Shown piece after piece: positions 7,789 through 15,360 of a stretch of 27,204 nucleotides of DNA (position 1 is its first letter; each line of letters opens with the position of its first letter). Source of the stretch: JBBTIS01 sp038059855 (lineage in GTDB: Bacteria; Elusimicrobiota; Elusimicrobia; JACQPE01); NCBI GenBank assembly GCA_964357255.1, contig CAYHKQ010000028.1, forward strand, positions 1 to 27,204, in the 5' to 3' direction. A program made the translations under genes and the position numbers. The notes under the pieces are model-generated. The model made no database searches, was not told the origin of the DNA, and saw nothing but the letters and a program-made list of their open reading frames with translations.

Positions 7789-7818
7789 TTATCAATGGTT
7801 ATCAACAGGTTATCCACA
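7789..7818 (+). promoter_or_regulatory. Three phased DnaA-box-like sites
   Basis: TTATCAATG (7789-7797), TTATCAACA (7799-7807) and TTATCCACA (7810-7818) start 10 and 11 bp apart on one strand. The last is the exact consensus DnaA box; the second has one mismatch and the first three. An AT-rich tract (about 7769-7795) lies immediately upstream. The cluster ends 16 bp before the hutI start. It could be an origin-type DnaA array, a DnaA-titration or regulatory site, or chance in AT-rich DNA. No dnaA, dnaN or gidA gene is nearby. Confidence 0.4.
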
Positions 7819-7834
7819 TGTTGTTAAGTCATTT

Positions 7835-9097
7835 ATGAATTCGGAGTCTTTTCTAATTGCCAATATTGGGCAGTTAATCACCTTTTCGTCCAAGGGTCTT
7901 CCAGGAGGTCCCAGGAAAGCCCGGGCTTTGGGGCAAATTGGCCTGATGACAGGTGGGGATGTTGCAATTCTAATCCGGGAAGGCCGGATCGTTGAAGTCG
8001 GCCCTTGGCGCAAGGTCCGTTCACGGGCCGGGCGACGGGCTGTTGAGTTGAACGCCCATGGCAAGGCTGTTCTTCCGGGTTTTGTGGACAGCCATACCCA
8101 TGCCCTTTTCCTGCGTCCCCGCTTGGCGGATTTTGAAGCGCGCATAGCAGGGGCCGGTTACGAGGAAATCGCCAAAAAAGGCGGCGGGATATTAAAAACC
8201 GTTTCTTATGTGCGAGGCGCCAGCCGTGAGGAGCTTCGTGATAGCCTGGAGGTCTGGTGCCGGCGGGCCTTGGCCTTGGGAACCACGACTATGGAGGTCA
8301 AGTCCGGCTATGGGCTCGACCTGCCGTCCGAACAGAAAATGCTTGAGGTGATCGGCTCGGCCAGGACGCCTCTTGAGATTATTCCGACTTTTCTTGGGGC
8401 TCATGCCTTGGCCCCCGAGTATCGCGCCGAACCCGAGCGTTATGTCGAGGAAATTATTAAGGTGATGCTGCCTCGCTTGCGGCGTTTGGCTCGTTTTTGC
8501 GATGTTTTTTGCGACCGTGGTTATTTTAGCCTGGTTGAGACCAGAAAAATTTTGACTGCGGCCAAAAAATTGGGCTATGGGCTCAAAATTCACGCGGAAC
8601 AGTTAAGCTGTACTGGCGCGTCAGGACTCGGAGCCAGGCTCGGGGCCGCGAGCGTGGATCACCTCGATCACGCGGGGTCCGCTGATTTGGAGCGGTTGGC
8701 CCGCTCCTCGACCGTGGCGACTCTCCTGCCAGGTTGCAGTTTTTTCTCCGGCCGCGGAGTCTGGCCCCCGGCGCGCGATATGATTGGGCGCGGGGTGGCC
8801 GTGGCCTTGGCCACGGATTTTAATCCTGGTTCATCTCCCAGCTTGGCCATGGGTTTTGTTCTATCATTGGCTGTGACTCAGATGAAGATGACGGCCCAGG
8901 AGGCGCTTGGCGCGGCTACCATTAACGGCGCATACGCCGTGGGCCGGGGGGATGACTTAGGGGCGATCGAGCCGGGACGCCAGGCGGATATTATTGTCAC
9001 CGAGGCTTCGGATTGGCGGGAGATTCCTTATTATTTTGCCATGGACATGGTGCGCGCGGTTATTAAAAAAGGCGCGCTCGTGACAAGTAAAAATTAA
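7835..9097 (+). CDS. hutI: Imidazolonepropionase
   Basis: 420 residues, ATG at 7835 without an obvious Shine-Dalgarno. It hydrolyses 4-imidazolone-5-propionate to N-formimino-L-glutamate, the third step of histidine degradation. It is an amidohydrolase-fold metalloenzyme: GFVDSHTHALF gives metal ligands His87 and His89, KIHAEQ gives His253, and ATDFNPGSSPS gives Asp328. EVKSGYGLDLPSEQKML (154-170) is typical of HutI. Length is normal. The downstream HAD gene begins one base after its stop, so hutI, the HAD gene and ftcD form one transcription unit. The 225-bp gap to hutU holds a MITE and DnaA-box-like sites, so hutI may have a separate promoter. Confidence 0.96.
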   Translation: MNSESFLIANIGQLITFSSKGLPGGPRKARALGQIGLMTGGDVAILIREGRIVEVGPWRKVRSRAGRRAVELNAHGKAVLPGFVDSHTHALFLRPRLADFEARIAGAGYEEIAKKGGGILKTVSYVRGASREELRDSLEVWCRRALALGTTTMEVKSGYGLDLPSEQKMLEVIGSARTPLEIIPTFLGAHALAPEYRAEPERYVEEIIKVMLPRLRRLARFCDVFCDRGYFSLVETRKILTAAKKLGYGLKIHAEQLSCTGASGLGARLGAASVDHLDHAGSADLERLARSSTVATLLPGCSFFSGRGVWPPARDMIGRGVAVALATDFNPGSSPSLAMGFVLSLAVTQMKMTAQEALGAATINGAYAVGRGDDLGAIEPGRQADIIVTEASDWREIPYYFAMDMVRAVIKKGALVTSKN

Positions 9098-9098
9098 A

Positions 9099-9788
9099 AT
9101 GCAGGCGCTTCTTCTGTTTGATCTTGACGGCACGTTGCTGTTGGCCGGCGGGGCCGGCAGGAGGGCTATTGGCAGGCTTTTTGAGGAACGCTATGGTTTG
9201 GCCGGGGCTATGGAAGGGATTGATCCCGCCGGATTGACGGACCCGCAGATTTTTCGAGAAGTGATGGCGAAGAAATTGGCTCGTGCCCCGAAAAATGGGG
9301 AGTTCGCGCGTTTGATGAGCGTTTATCCGCGCTACTTAAGGCCGGAGGTCGAGAAAAGCAGGGGCTTTCGCGTGATGCGCGGCATTCGCGAGTTATTGGC
9401 GCGGCTGGCCGCGATTCGCGGCGTTTACCTGGCGCTCGGCACGGGCAATGTGGAGCTTGGTGCCCGGATCAAGCTTCGCCGCGCCAGGCTTAACCGATTT
9501 TTTCCCGTGGGCGGTTTCGCGACGGACGCGGTTGAGCGTGGCCCGCTCATCAGGATTGCGGCCGCCAAGGCCGCGCGTTACTATGGGCGGCGTTTTCGAA
9601 AGAGCGAGGTGTTTGTCATTGGAGATACGGCGCGGGACGTGGCGGCCGGGCGGGTGTGCGGATTTCAAACCGTGGCCGTGGATCTGAGCCTGGGCAAGAC
9701 CAAAGAAATTTTAGCGGCTAAGCCGGATTTTTATTTTACAGGGTATTCCCAGCGCCATGAGTGGATTGAAAAGTTGGGGTTGCGATGA
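9099..9788 (+). CDS. HAD-superfamily phosphatase within the hut operon
   Basis: 229 residues, ATG at 9099 just after the hutI TAA; its TGA overlaps the ftcD ATG as ATGA. Haloacid-dehalogenase motifs: I is DLDGT with nucleophile Asp8 and acid Asp10; II is LALGTGN with Thr115; IV is GDTARDV with Asp176 and Asp180. A helical cap insert (about 15-90) suggests the phosphoglycolate-phosphatase/beta-phosphoglucomutase-like class. A small soluble phosphate ester is the likely substrate; which one is unknown. Sitting between two dedicated histidine-degradation genes with translational coupling, it is probably co-expressed with them. A housekeeping or damage-repair role is as likely as a pathway step. 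Confidence 0.88.
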   Translation: MQALLLFDLDGTLLLAGGAGRRAIGRLFEERYGLAGAMEGIDPAGLTDPQIFREVMAKKLARAPKNGEFARLMSVYPRYLRPEVEKSRGFRVMRGIRELLARLAAIRGVYLALGTGNVELGARIKLRRARLNRFFPVGGFATDAVERGPLIRIAAAKAARYYGRRFRKSEVFVIGDTARDVAAGRVCGFQTVAVDLSLGKTKEILAAKPDFYFTGYSQRHEWIEKLGLR

Positions 9789-11299
9789 AGCTTGTCCAGT
9801 GCGTTCCTAATTTTAGCGAGGGCCGGGACAAGGTCAAGATCGAGGCCATTGTGGCGGCTATCCGGCGTTCGGGGGGCGTCATTGTCGTTGACGTGGAGTC
9901 GGACGCGGATCATCACCGCTCGGTCATTACGTTTATGGGGGATCCGGAGTCCGTGTTGGAGGGGGCATTTTTAGGAGCTCAAAAAGCGGCCGAACTTATT
10001 GATATGACTCAACATAAAGGCGAGCATCCCAGGATGGGCGCTACTGACGTGATTCCTTTTACGCCGCTCGCAGGGGTCACGATGGACGAATGCGTGGCTT
10101 TGGCCAAGCGTTTGGGGGAGCGTTTGTCCCGTGAGTTAAAGATTCCTGCGTATCTTTACGGTTTTGCCGCTTCGCGGCCGGAGCGGGAGAATTTGGCTAA
10201 TGTGAGAAAGGGGGAATTTGAGGGACTGCGCGAGGCCATGGGCAAGGATTCGGCCAGGGACCCGGATTTTGGCGAATCAAGGATTCATCCCACCGCAGGT
10301 GTCACGGCCGTGGGAGCCAGGGAGCATATCGTTAATTTTAACGTGAATCTCAAGAGCGACCGAATGGATTTAGCTAAAGAAATTGCCCGCCAGATCAGGA
10401 CCTCTTCGGGCGGCCTGCCTTATCTTCGGGCCAAGGAAATTCAGTTGGCCCAGGCCGGAAAGGTTCAAATTTCAACGGTGCTGACGAATTTTCGGGTGAC
10501 CGGACTTAAAATCGTTTATGAGGCCATTCGCAGGCGCGCGGCCCAATCAGGCGTTGAGATTTCGGAAACGGAGCTGATCGGCATGGTTCCGGCCACGGCG
10601 TTGGTAGATTGCGCGACCCAGGATCTCGGGGCGGTCGGATTTAATCCGGCCGCGCAAATGCTGGAAGCGAAGTTGATGGAGTTTGTAAGGCAACAATCGG
10701 AACCCGACTGGGCCGCAGGCCTTGAAACATTTTGCGAGGCGCTTGCCGCGCCTAAACCCGTTCCAGGCGGAGGCTCCGCATCGGCCGCATCTGCCGCTAT
10801 GGGCATAGCCCTTATTGTTAAAGCTTGCGCCATTGAGGCCAAAAAGAACGCAAGGGAGAAGAGCAACGGCCACGAGGCCGGCTTAAATGAAATTTTGCAA
10901 GAGGGCAGTTCTTTAAGGGCTCAGTTTTTGGAACTTGCCGGCCGCGATGCCGCGGCCTACGAGGGTGTCATTGGGGCTTATCGGCTTTCCAAAACCGATC
11001 CCGACAGGCCCGTCAAGATTCAGGAGGCTTTGAAAATCGCCTGCGAGGCGCCGCTTAAGGTTTTACGTCTGGCGGTTCAGTCGGCAATCCGGTTGGCGAG
11101 CGTTCGTCAAATGATTGCTTCGAGCGTGCTTAGTGACTTTAAGGTCGGGTTTCATTGTCTGGGGGTTGCAGGGCTTGGCGCTAAAGAAAATATTATGGTC
11201 AATCTTGAGTTAATCCAAGATGAAGCCTACCGTGTCAGGATTTTAGCCCAATCCGACGCGCTTGAAGCCAGCTTAAAGACGGCGATTCAGGGAGTTTGA
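9785..11299 (+). CDS. ftcD: Bifunctional formiminotransferase-cyclodeaminase
   Basis: 504 residues, ATG at 9785 overlapping the HAD stop by 4 bp. The N-terminal domain (about 1-300) is glutamate formiminotransferase: it opens MKLVQCVPNFSEGRD and has HPRMGATDVIPFTP with His81 as the likely catalytic base. It moves the formimino group of formiminoglutamate to tetrahydrofolate, releasing glutamate. The C-terminal domain (about 313-504) is formimidoyl-THF cyclodeaminase, with the glycine-rich PVPGGGSASAASAAMG at 325-340. It makes 5,10-methenyl-THF and ammonia. Both domains look complete, as in animal FTCD (about 540 residues). Histidine carbon is thus routed into one-carbon folate metabolism rather than to formamide or formate. 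It ends 3 bp from the convergent FecR-domain gene with no clear terminator. Confidence 0.95.
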   Translation: MKLVQCVPNFSEGRDKVKIEAIVAAIRRSGGVIVVDVESDADHHRSVITFMGDPESVLEGAFLGAQKAAELIDMTQHKGEHPRMGATDVIPFTPLAGVTMDECVALAKRLGERLSRELKIPAYLYGFAASRPERENLANVRKGEFEGLREAMGKDSARDPDFGESRIHPTAGVTAVGAREHIVNFNVNLKSDRMDLAKEIARQIRTSSGGLPYLRAKEIQLAQAGKVQISTVLTNFRVTGLKIVYEAIRRRAAQSGVEISETELIGMVPATALVDCATQDLGAVGFNPAAQMLEAKLMEFVRQQSEPDWAAGLETFCEALAAPKPVPGGGSASAASAAMGIALIVKACAIEAKKNAREKSNGHEAGLNEILQEGSSLRAQFLELAGRDAAAYEGVIGAYRLSKTDPDRPVKIQEALKIACEAPLKVLRLAVQSAIRLASVRQMIASSVLSDFKVGFHCLGVAGLGAKENIMVNLELIQDEAYRVRILAQSDALEASLKTAIQGV

Positions 11300-11302
11300 G
11301 CT

Positions 11303-12046
11303 TTATGGCTGATTTTTTTGCCGTTGATGACGGCGGCGCGCCTTCCTGACGCGTTCCATGATGGCCTTGCGCCGCGCTAGCGGCACGGAGCGCCATTTGG
11401 CCCTAAGGCTGGCGTGACGTTTCCTGAGAATCTGCAATCGTTTTTTTACCGCAAGAAACCTTTTGAGGGCGCGGGGCCGGGGAGGGGGGCCAGAACGGAC
11501 CAGATCAATTTCTTCTTCGGGGCCGAGTAAGATTGACGGCTTGCCTTCAAGGCTGCTGAATTCGGCCTCGACCTGTCCTTCAAAAACACCGACTCCGCCG
11601 TCGGATTCGCCATCCGGCTCCGTGTCCGCTGAGAATTCCGTGCCACGCACCGCGAGCACCGAGGTCGGCAATAGGATGTGCATGGCCCGATTCGATCCCT
11701 TGAGCTTTTCCTCTATTTTGGAAAAGAAACTTCCTGTAAAAAGCTTGAGTTTGGTCCAGGACAGATTGGTCATGGCAAGCTCAAATTCCGTTTTAGCTCC
11801 CAAGTGGAAGCTGTTGACGCCGTCAATCTGAATGACCGCTTCCGAAGGCGCGGGACCGGTCTTGACGCCCTCGCCTTCCTCAAGCGGGAGTTCGAGCATA
11901 TCCGTCGTCACCAGATCCCATTCCCCGCCCTGAGGCTTGACCCAGACAGAGCCTTTGATTTCGACTAAATGCGCTTCGCGCTTATTTTCGGCCAGGGCCG
12001 GATAGGCCAAAAGAACGCAGGCGCACAGCGTGAAGGCGCGAATCAT
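11303..12046 (-). CDS. Exported FecR-domain protein with basic tail
   Basis: 247 residues. A signal peptide (1-19, cleavage after ALA) leads into a FecR-type beta domain (about 28-180): EIKGSVWVKPQGGEW, then GEGVKTGPAPSEAVIQI, and the hallmark LPTSVLAVRGTEFSA near 125-140. In other bacteria such domains sit in the periplasm as sigma-regulator sensors or as stand-alone envelope proteins. There is no transmembrane helix after the signal and no sigma factor nearby, so classical iron-dicitrate signalling is unlikely. The last ~60 residues are very rich in Arg and Lys (RKARRRHQRQK near the end), suggesting binding to anionic polymers. It is the last gene of the Mut7-C/mltG unit, 28 bp after mltG. 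Confidence 0.85.
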   Translation of the reverse strand: MIRAFTLCACVLLAYPALAENKREAHLVEIKGSVWVKPQGGEWDLVTTDMLELPLEEGEGVKTGPAPSEAVIQIDGVNSFHLGAKTEFELAMTNLSWTKLKLFTGSFFSKIEEKLKGSNRAMHILLPTSVLAVRGTEFSADTEPDGESDGGVGVFEGQVEAEFSSLEGKPSILLGPEEEIDLVRSGPPPRPRALKRFLAVKKRLQILRKRHASLRAKWRSVPLARRKAIMERVRKARRRHQRQKNQP

Positions 12047-12074
12047 TTTTTATCAGCCTGCGTTGCGGCGTTCA

Positions 12075-13058
12075 TCAGTTTTCTATCTTCTTCTTTTTTT
12101 CTTTCTTTTGCAAGCGCTTGTAATGATTATGATCCTCAAGAGTTCTAAAAAAAATATGGCCGCCCGTGCCTGATGCCATGAAATACATGAATTCCGTTTC
12201 GGCCGGTTTGATAACCGCGGCCAGGGAGTCCATGCCGGGGCTGGCAATCGGCGCGGGGGGGAGCCCCCATCGGCGGTATGTGTTAAAAGCCGATTTAATG
12301 TCGAGGTCCTTGTAAAGAACGCGGCTTTTCCAGGCGCCCAGGGCGTATTGCACCGTGGGATCGGCCTCAAGCCGCCACCCTTTCTTGAGGCGGTTAATGT
12401 AAATTCCCGCGATTAACGGCTTTTCTTGAGTCAGGGTTGTCTCGCGCTCGACGATGGACGCGAGAGTGATGATCTCCCTTTTGGTGAATTTCATCGGCGC
12501 CGGTTTTCCTTCGAAGTGTTCGCGCCAGACGCGCTCAAATTGTTCCGTCATCTGGTCAATAATTTCCTGGGGCGGCGAGTTTGGTTCAAAAAAATAGGTG
12601 GTGGGATAGAGCCGTCCTTCGAGATTTTGAATTTTTGCCAGATAGAGGAAATCTCGGCCGTTGACGATCGAGGCTTCATTAAGACGCTGGGCGATTTGCT
12701 CGATTCTCCAGCCCTCCGGAATAGCGACCTTGACGGTGAAGCGCTCCCCGCGTGTTAACTTGCGGATTAAAACAGGCCAAGCCTCCGGCCGTCGAAAAAT
12801 GTAACTGCCCCGCTGGAATTTTTTATCCCAGCCTGCGATTTGCGCGAGGGCCAGGAAGAGTCTAGGGTAGCGCAAGACTTGGCGCTGGGTGAGAATCTCC
12901 GTGACGGCCCGCGCGGTTTTGGCCTCCTTGGGGATTTTGACGATTTCCTGGGAGCGGCTCAGCGGGAGCAGCGGAAGTTTCCAGGCGAACAGGACGGTCG
13001 AAATCGCGCACAGCAAAGCAAAAAGCGTTTTTTTACCCACGGAGCGCGAACCTTCCAA
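12075..13058 (-). CDS. mltG: Endolytic murein transglycosylase MltG (YceG-like)
   Basis: 327 residues from a TTG at 13058. A GTG six codons downstream, preceded by GGAAGG, is an equally good start. One N-terminal membrane helix (about 11-29, TLFALLCAISTVLFAW) anchors the protein. A LysM-like small domain (about 40-110) is followed by the YceG catalytic domain: VAIPEGWRIEQIAQRL, GRLYPTTYFFEP, LASIVERET with catalytic Glu204, and EADPTVQYALG. It cleaves nascent glycan strands in the periplasm and is thought to set their length. It lies 15 bp after the Mut7-C gene on the same strand. In many bacteria mltG pairs with ruvX or tmk; that context is absent here. Confidence 0.95.
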   Translation of the reverse strand: MEGSRSVGKKTLFALLCAISTVLFAWKLPLLPLSRSQEIVKIPKEAKTARAVTEILTQRQVLRYPRLFLALAQIAGWDKKFQRGSYIFRRPEAWPVLIRKLTRGERFTVKVAIPEGWRIEQIAQRLNEASIVNGRDFLYLAKIQNLEGRLYPTTYFFEPNSPPQEIIDQMTEQFERVWREHFEGKPAPMKFTKREIITLASIVERETTLTQEKPLIAGIYINRLKKGWRLEADPTVQYALGAWKSRVLYKDLDIKSAFNTYRRWGLPPAPIASPGMDSLAAVIKPAETEFMYFMASGTGGHIFFRTLEDHNHYKRLQKKEKKKKIEN

Positions 13059-13073
13059 AGGCGAAAAAAATCC

Positions 13074-13550
13074 TCATGAGTCCTTGACAATCCCGAGGTC
13101 TTTGAGTCGCAGGAGTGAACTGTCCACATGACTGCCAGGCCAAAAAATTTTGCGGCATCTCGGGCAGGAAAAATATTTGCTTTGATGACCCCAAACCTTG
13201 GTGGGCACTCGTTTGGGATCGAGTTTGTCTTTTTCAAGTTTTTCCAAAGGCGCGTTGCATTCGGTGCAGAGCGTAAAAAGGTCCCCGGGGTTCACTCTCG
13301 CCATTTTAAGTTCGGCCCAAAGATGGGCCAATTGATCGGGCCAGTATTCTTGGGGAATGAGAATGAGGCGGAAGGCATGAGCCCGGGCCAGCTTTGCCTC
13401 GCGGGTTAGCAGGATGCGCCGCTCCAGAAAGGAGCGTTCCAGCATCCGGCGGCGCTGGCTGTCCCGGACCGAGGCGGCGTCGAAGCCGAGGATTCTCAGC
13501 CACGTGGCCAGGCGTCCCAGCATGCTGTCCACCAAAAATTTTGGCCCCAC
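13074..13550 (-). CDS. Mut7-C RNase-domain protein with zinc ribbon
   Basis: 158 residues from a GTG at 13548-13550, chosen because AGGAG lies 11 bp upstream and the conserved domain begins directly after it. A longer frame to 13619 has an unconserved N-terminus overlapping the nfo start. The Mut7-C (PIN-like) fold shows FLVDSMLGRLATWLRILGFD (6-25) with acidic Asp8, then RRILLTREAKL (44-54). A C-terminal zinc ribbon uses Cys95/Cys98 (CTEC) and Cys129/Cys132 (CPRC). The family is named after the C-terminal domain of Mut7-type exonucleases and is predicted to cut RNA, but bacterial members are uncharacterised. It starts a minus-strand unit with mltG and the FecR-domain gene, divergent from nfo with only 35 bp between starts. 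Confidence 0.85.
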   Translation of the reverse strand: MGPKFLVDSMLGRLATWLRILGFDAASVRDSQRRRMLERSFLERRILLTREAKLARAHAFRLILIPQEYWPDQLAHLWAELKMARVNPGDLFTLCTECNAPLEKLEKDKLDPKRVPTKVWGHQSKYFSCPRCRKIFWPGSHVDSSLLRLKDLGIVKDS

Positions 13551-13585
13551 GACATCATTATCTCCTATTTGGCAGAATCTTTTTG

Positions 13586-14452
13586 ATGTTGCTGGGAGCC
13601 CATTTTTCCATCCGGCCAAGCCTTCTGCGCGCTTTGGAGAACGCGCGCGCGTTGAATCTCGTGGCCGTTCAGATTTTTGCCTATCGCCGTCATGAATTTT
13701 ATTTTGATTCGAGTTTGAGCGAGGAGAAACGACGGCGATTGGAGGAGGAGATGGCCGCTTGGCGTGAGACGGTGAAACAAGACGGAGTTGAGGGTATTGC
13801 CGTTCATTCCCGGGCCGTGGCCCTTTTGGCCATTCGAGACAAGGCCCGGCGTGGGCAAATTATCGTCAAATTTCGGCAGGAGCTCGAGCTGGCTCGAATG
13901 CTCAAAGCCCGATGGTATGTTTTTCATCTCGGCCCTTACGAGGAGGACGGCAGTCTCGATGAGGGGTTGGCTTTGGCCGGCGCGGCGCTTGAGGAAATTT
14001 TAGAAAGCGCGAGGCCCGGCGCTCCGGCTATAGCGCTTGAAAATGTGCCGGGGGGCGCCCGGCGGATGGGGGCTGATCTTCGAGAGCTAGCCGCAATTAA
14101 CCGGCGGCTCGAGCGATTTGGCGCTCAATTCGGTTTTTGCCTTGATTTCGCCCATCTTTGGGGCGCGGGATACGATTTGACGAGCAGGGAGAAAGCCCAA
14201 AAATTTTTTGAGGAATTCTCCGGCCGTCTGGGCGCAAAAAAACTTTTGCTTTTGCATTTGAACAATTCGAACCTGCCGCTCGCCGGCCGCAAGGACGAGC
14301 ACGCTCATCTCGATCAAGGCCATATCCCGGCCGAGGTTTACGCCGAGGCGCTTAATCGCTGGGGGGCCGCAGCAGGATTCCTGGAGACCCCAAAGGATTT
14401 CCCCGACGCGGACCGGAGAAATATCGCTTTTCTTAAGAAGTTGACGGGTTGA
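13586..14452 (+). CDS. nfo: Endonuclease IV (AP endonuclease)
   Basis: 288 residues from the ATG at 13586, where the family's N-terminal LLGAHFSI begins; upstream in-frame codons are antisense to the Mut7-C gene. It cleaves DNA 5' of abasic sites during base-excision repair. The three-zinc site is complete: His74, His114, Glu152 (ALENVPG), Asp187 and His190 (CLDFAHLWGAGYD), His224 (LLHLNNS), Asp237 and His239, and Glu267 (FLETP). Length matches the E. coli enzyme (285). The last codons (KKLTG, stop) lie inside a 42-bp repeat also present at 18112-18153. Confidence 0.95.
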   Translation: MLLGAHFSIRPSLLRALENARALNLVAVQIFAYRRHEFYFDSSLSEEKRRRLEEEMAAWRETVKQDGVEGIAVHSRAVALLAIRDKARRGQIIVKFRQELELARMLKARWYVFHLGPYEEDGSLDEGLALAGAALEEILESARPGAPAIALENVPGGARRMGADLRELAAINRRLERFGAQFGFCLDFAHLWGAGYDLTSREKAQKFFEEFSGRLGAKKLLLLHLNNSNLPLAGRKDEHAHLDQGHIPAEVYAEALNRWGAAAGFLETPKDFPDADRRNIAFLKKLTG

Positions 14453-14479
14453 TTGATTGTTGATAGATGTCAGGCCGCC
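14438..14479 (+). repeat. 42-bp dispersed repeat, copy A
   Basis: Starts AAGTTGACGGGTTGAT and contains ATTGTTGATAGA. It matches 18112-18153 at 37 of 42 positions in the same orientation. Both copies sit where two convergent genes meet. This one covers the last codons of nfo and the gap to the EamA gene. A shorter related piece, CCCGTCAAC (opposite orientation), lies after the NlpC/P60 gene near 25434. Confidence 0.6.
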
Positions 14480-14489
14480 CTTTATCCCT

Positions 14490-15356
14490 TTATGGGGCCA
14501 GGAACATGCCCAGGATGACGAGCATGATGCAGGCGTATTGGAGCGGGGTGATTTTTTCCTTCAGGGCGTAAGAGGCGAAAAGGATGGTGACCACCGGATA
14601 GGCGCTCGAAATAGGCGTTACGAGCGAAATGGGGCCCGAACTCGTGGCGATGATGACACCCAAATCCCCTCCGGCCATCATGGCCATGGGCAGGAAGCTT
14701 TTACCCCAATTAGCAAGGGAGTGATGGCCGCCTTTATCGCGCAGGAGTCCGTAGAGCCCCAGCGTTAACGCGCCGCCGATGGTGTTAAAGAGCGACATAT
14801 TGACCTCGCTTGAACCGGCTATGCCGTAGGCGTGTTTGGCTGTGGTTTGAGCCAAGCCCCAGACGAGGAGCGCGCCCACAGCCAGGGGAATCCAGCGTTT
14901 TCCTTTAACGGGGCTGGCGGCATCCGGGGGTGAATAGGAGAGGCCCACGCAACCCAATATGACCAAAGCGACCCCTCCGTATTGCATAGTCCGGAGCGCC
15001 TCGCCTAGAATTAAGTACCCAAAGAGAACCGTGGGCGCAGAATAGGCGGCGGAGAGCGTTCCAACGATGGTGATGGGTCCGGCGACGATGGACTCAAAGT
15101 ACATAATCCACCCCGCGCCGTCTAATATATAAGCTAGCATGCCCAATAGCATGAATTCGCGGTTTTCGGGAGAGAATGGGGCGGGGTGATCCTGAGTCAA
15201 GAAATAACCCAGATTAACGATAGCCTTGGCGACGACATAATAGAGGCAAAATCGCGCGGGTGGGACGTCCCCGATGTTTTTTTTGATCAAGCCCTGTCCG
15301 ATGCCGTAGAGGAACAGGGCAATAAGCGCCGGCGTTAGCCAGACAAGGGTAGCCAT
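14490..15356 (-). CDS. EamA/DMT-family membrane transporter
   Basis: 288 residues, almost entirely hydrophobic, with about ten predicted helices in two five-helix repeats. The second repeat begins near residue 155 (WIPLAVGALLVWGLAQ). The LGEALRTMQYGGVALVILG and LKEKITPLQYACIMLVILG stretches, one per half, are the conserved EamA ends. Such carriers export or import small metabolites (amino acids, nucleotides, sugars); the substrate cannot be predicted. It starts 4 bp after the flavin amine oxidase gene on the same strand, so the two are co-transcribed. Confidence 0.9.
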   Translation of the reverse strand: MATLVWLTPALIALFLYGIGQGLIKKNIGDVPPARFCLYYVVAKAIVNLGYFLTQDHPAPFSPENREFMLLGMLAYILDGAGWIMYFESIVAGPITIVGTLSAAYSAPTVLFGYLILGEALRTMQYGGVALVILGCVGLSYSPPDAASPVKGKRWIPLAVGALLVWGLAQTTAKHAYGIAGSSEVNMSLFNTIGGALTLGLYGLLRDKGGHHSLANWGKSFLPMAMMAGGDLGVIIATSSGPISLVTPISSAYPVVTILFASYALKEKITPLQYACIMLVILGMFLAP

Positions 15357-15360
15357 CTAT

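Noticed and set aside
11303..12046. FecR-type sigma-factor signalling system
   Set aside because: No ECF sigma factor, TonB-dependent receptor or transmembrane helix after the signal peptide is present.
13394..13585. N-terminal extension of endonuclease IV
   Set aside because: These 64 codons are antisense to the Mut7-C gene, lack conservation, and the family start fits the ATG at 13586.
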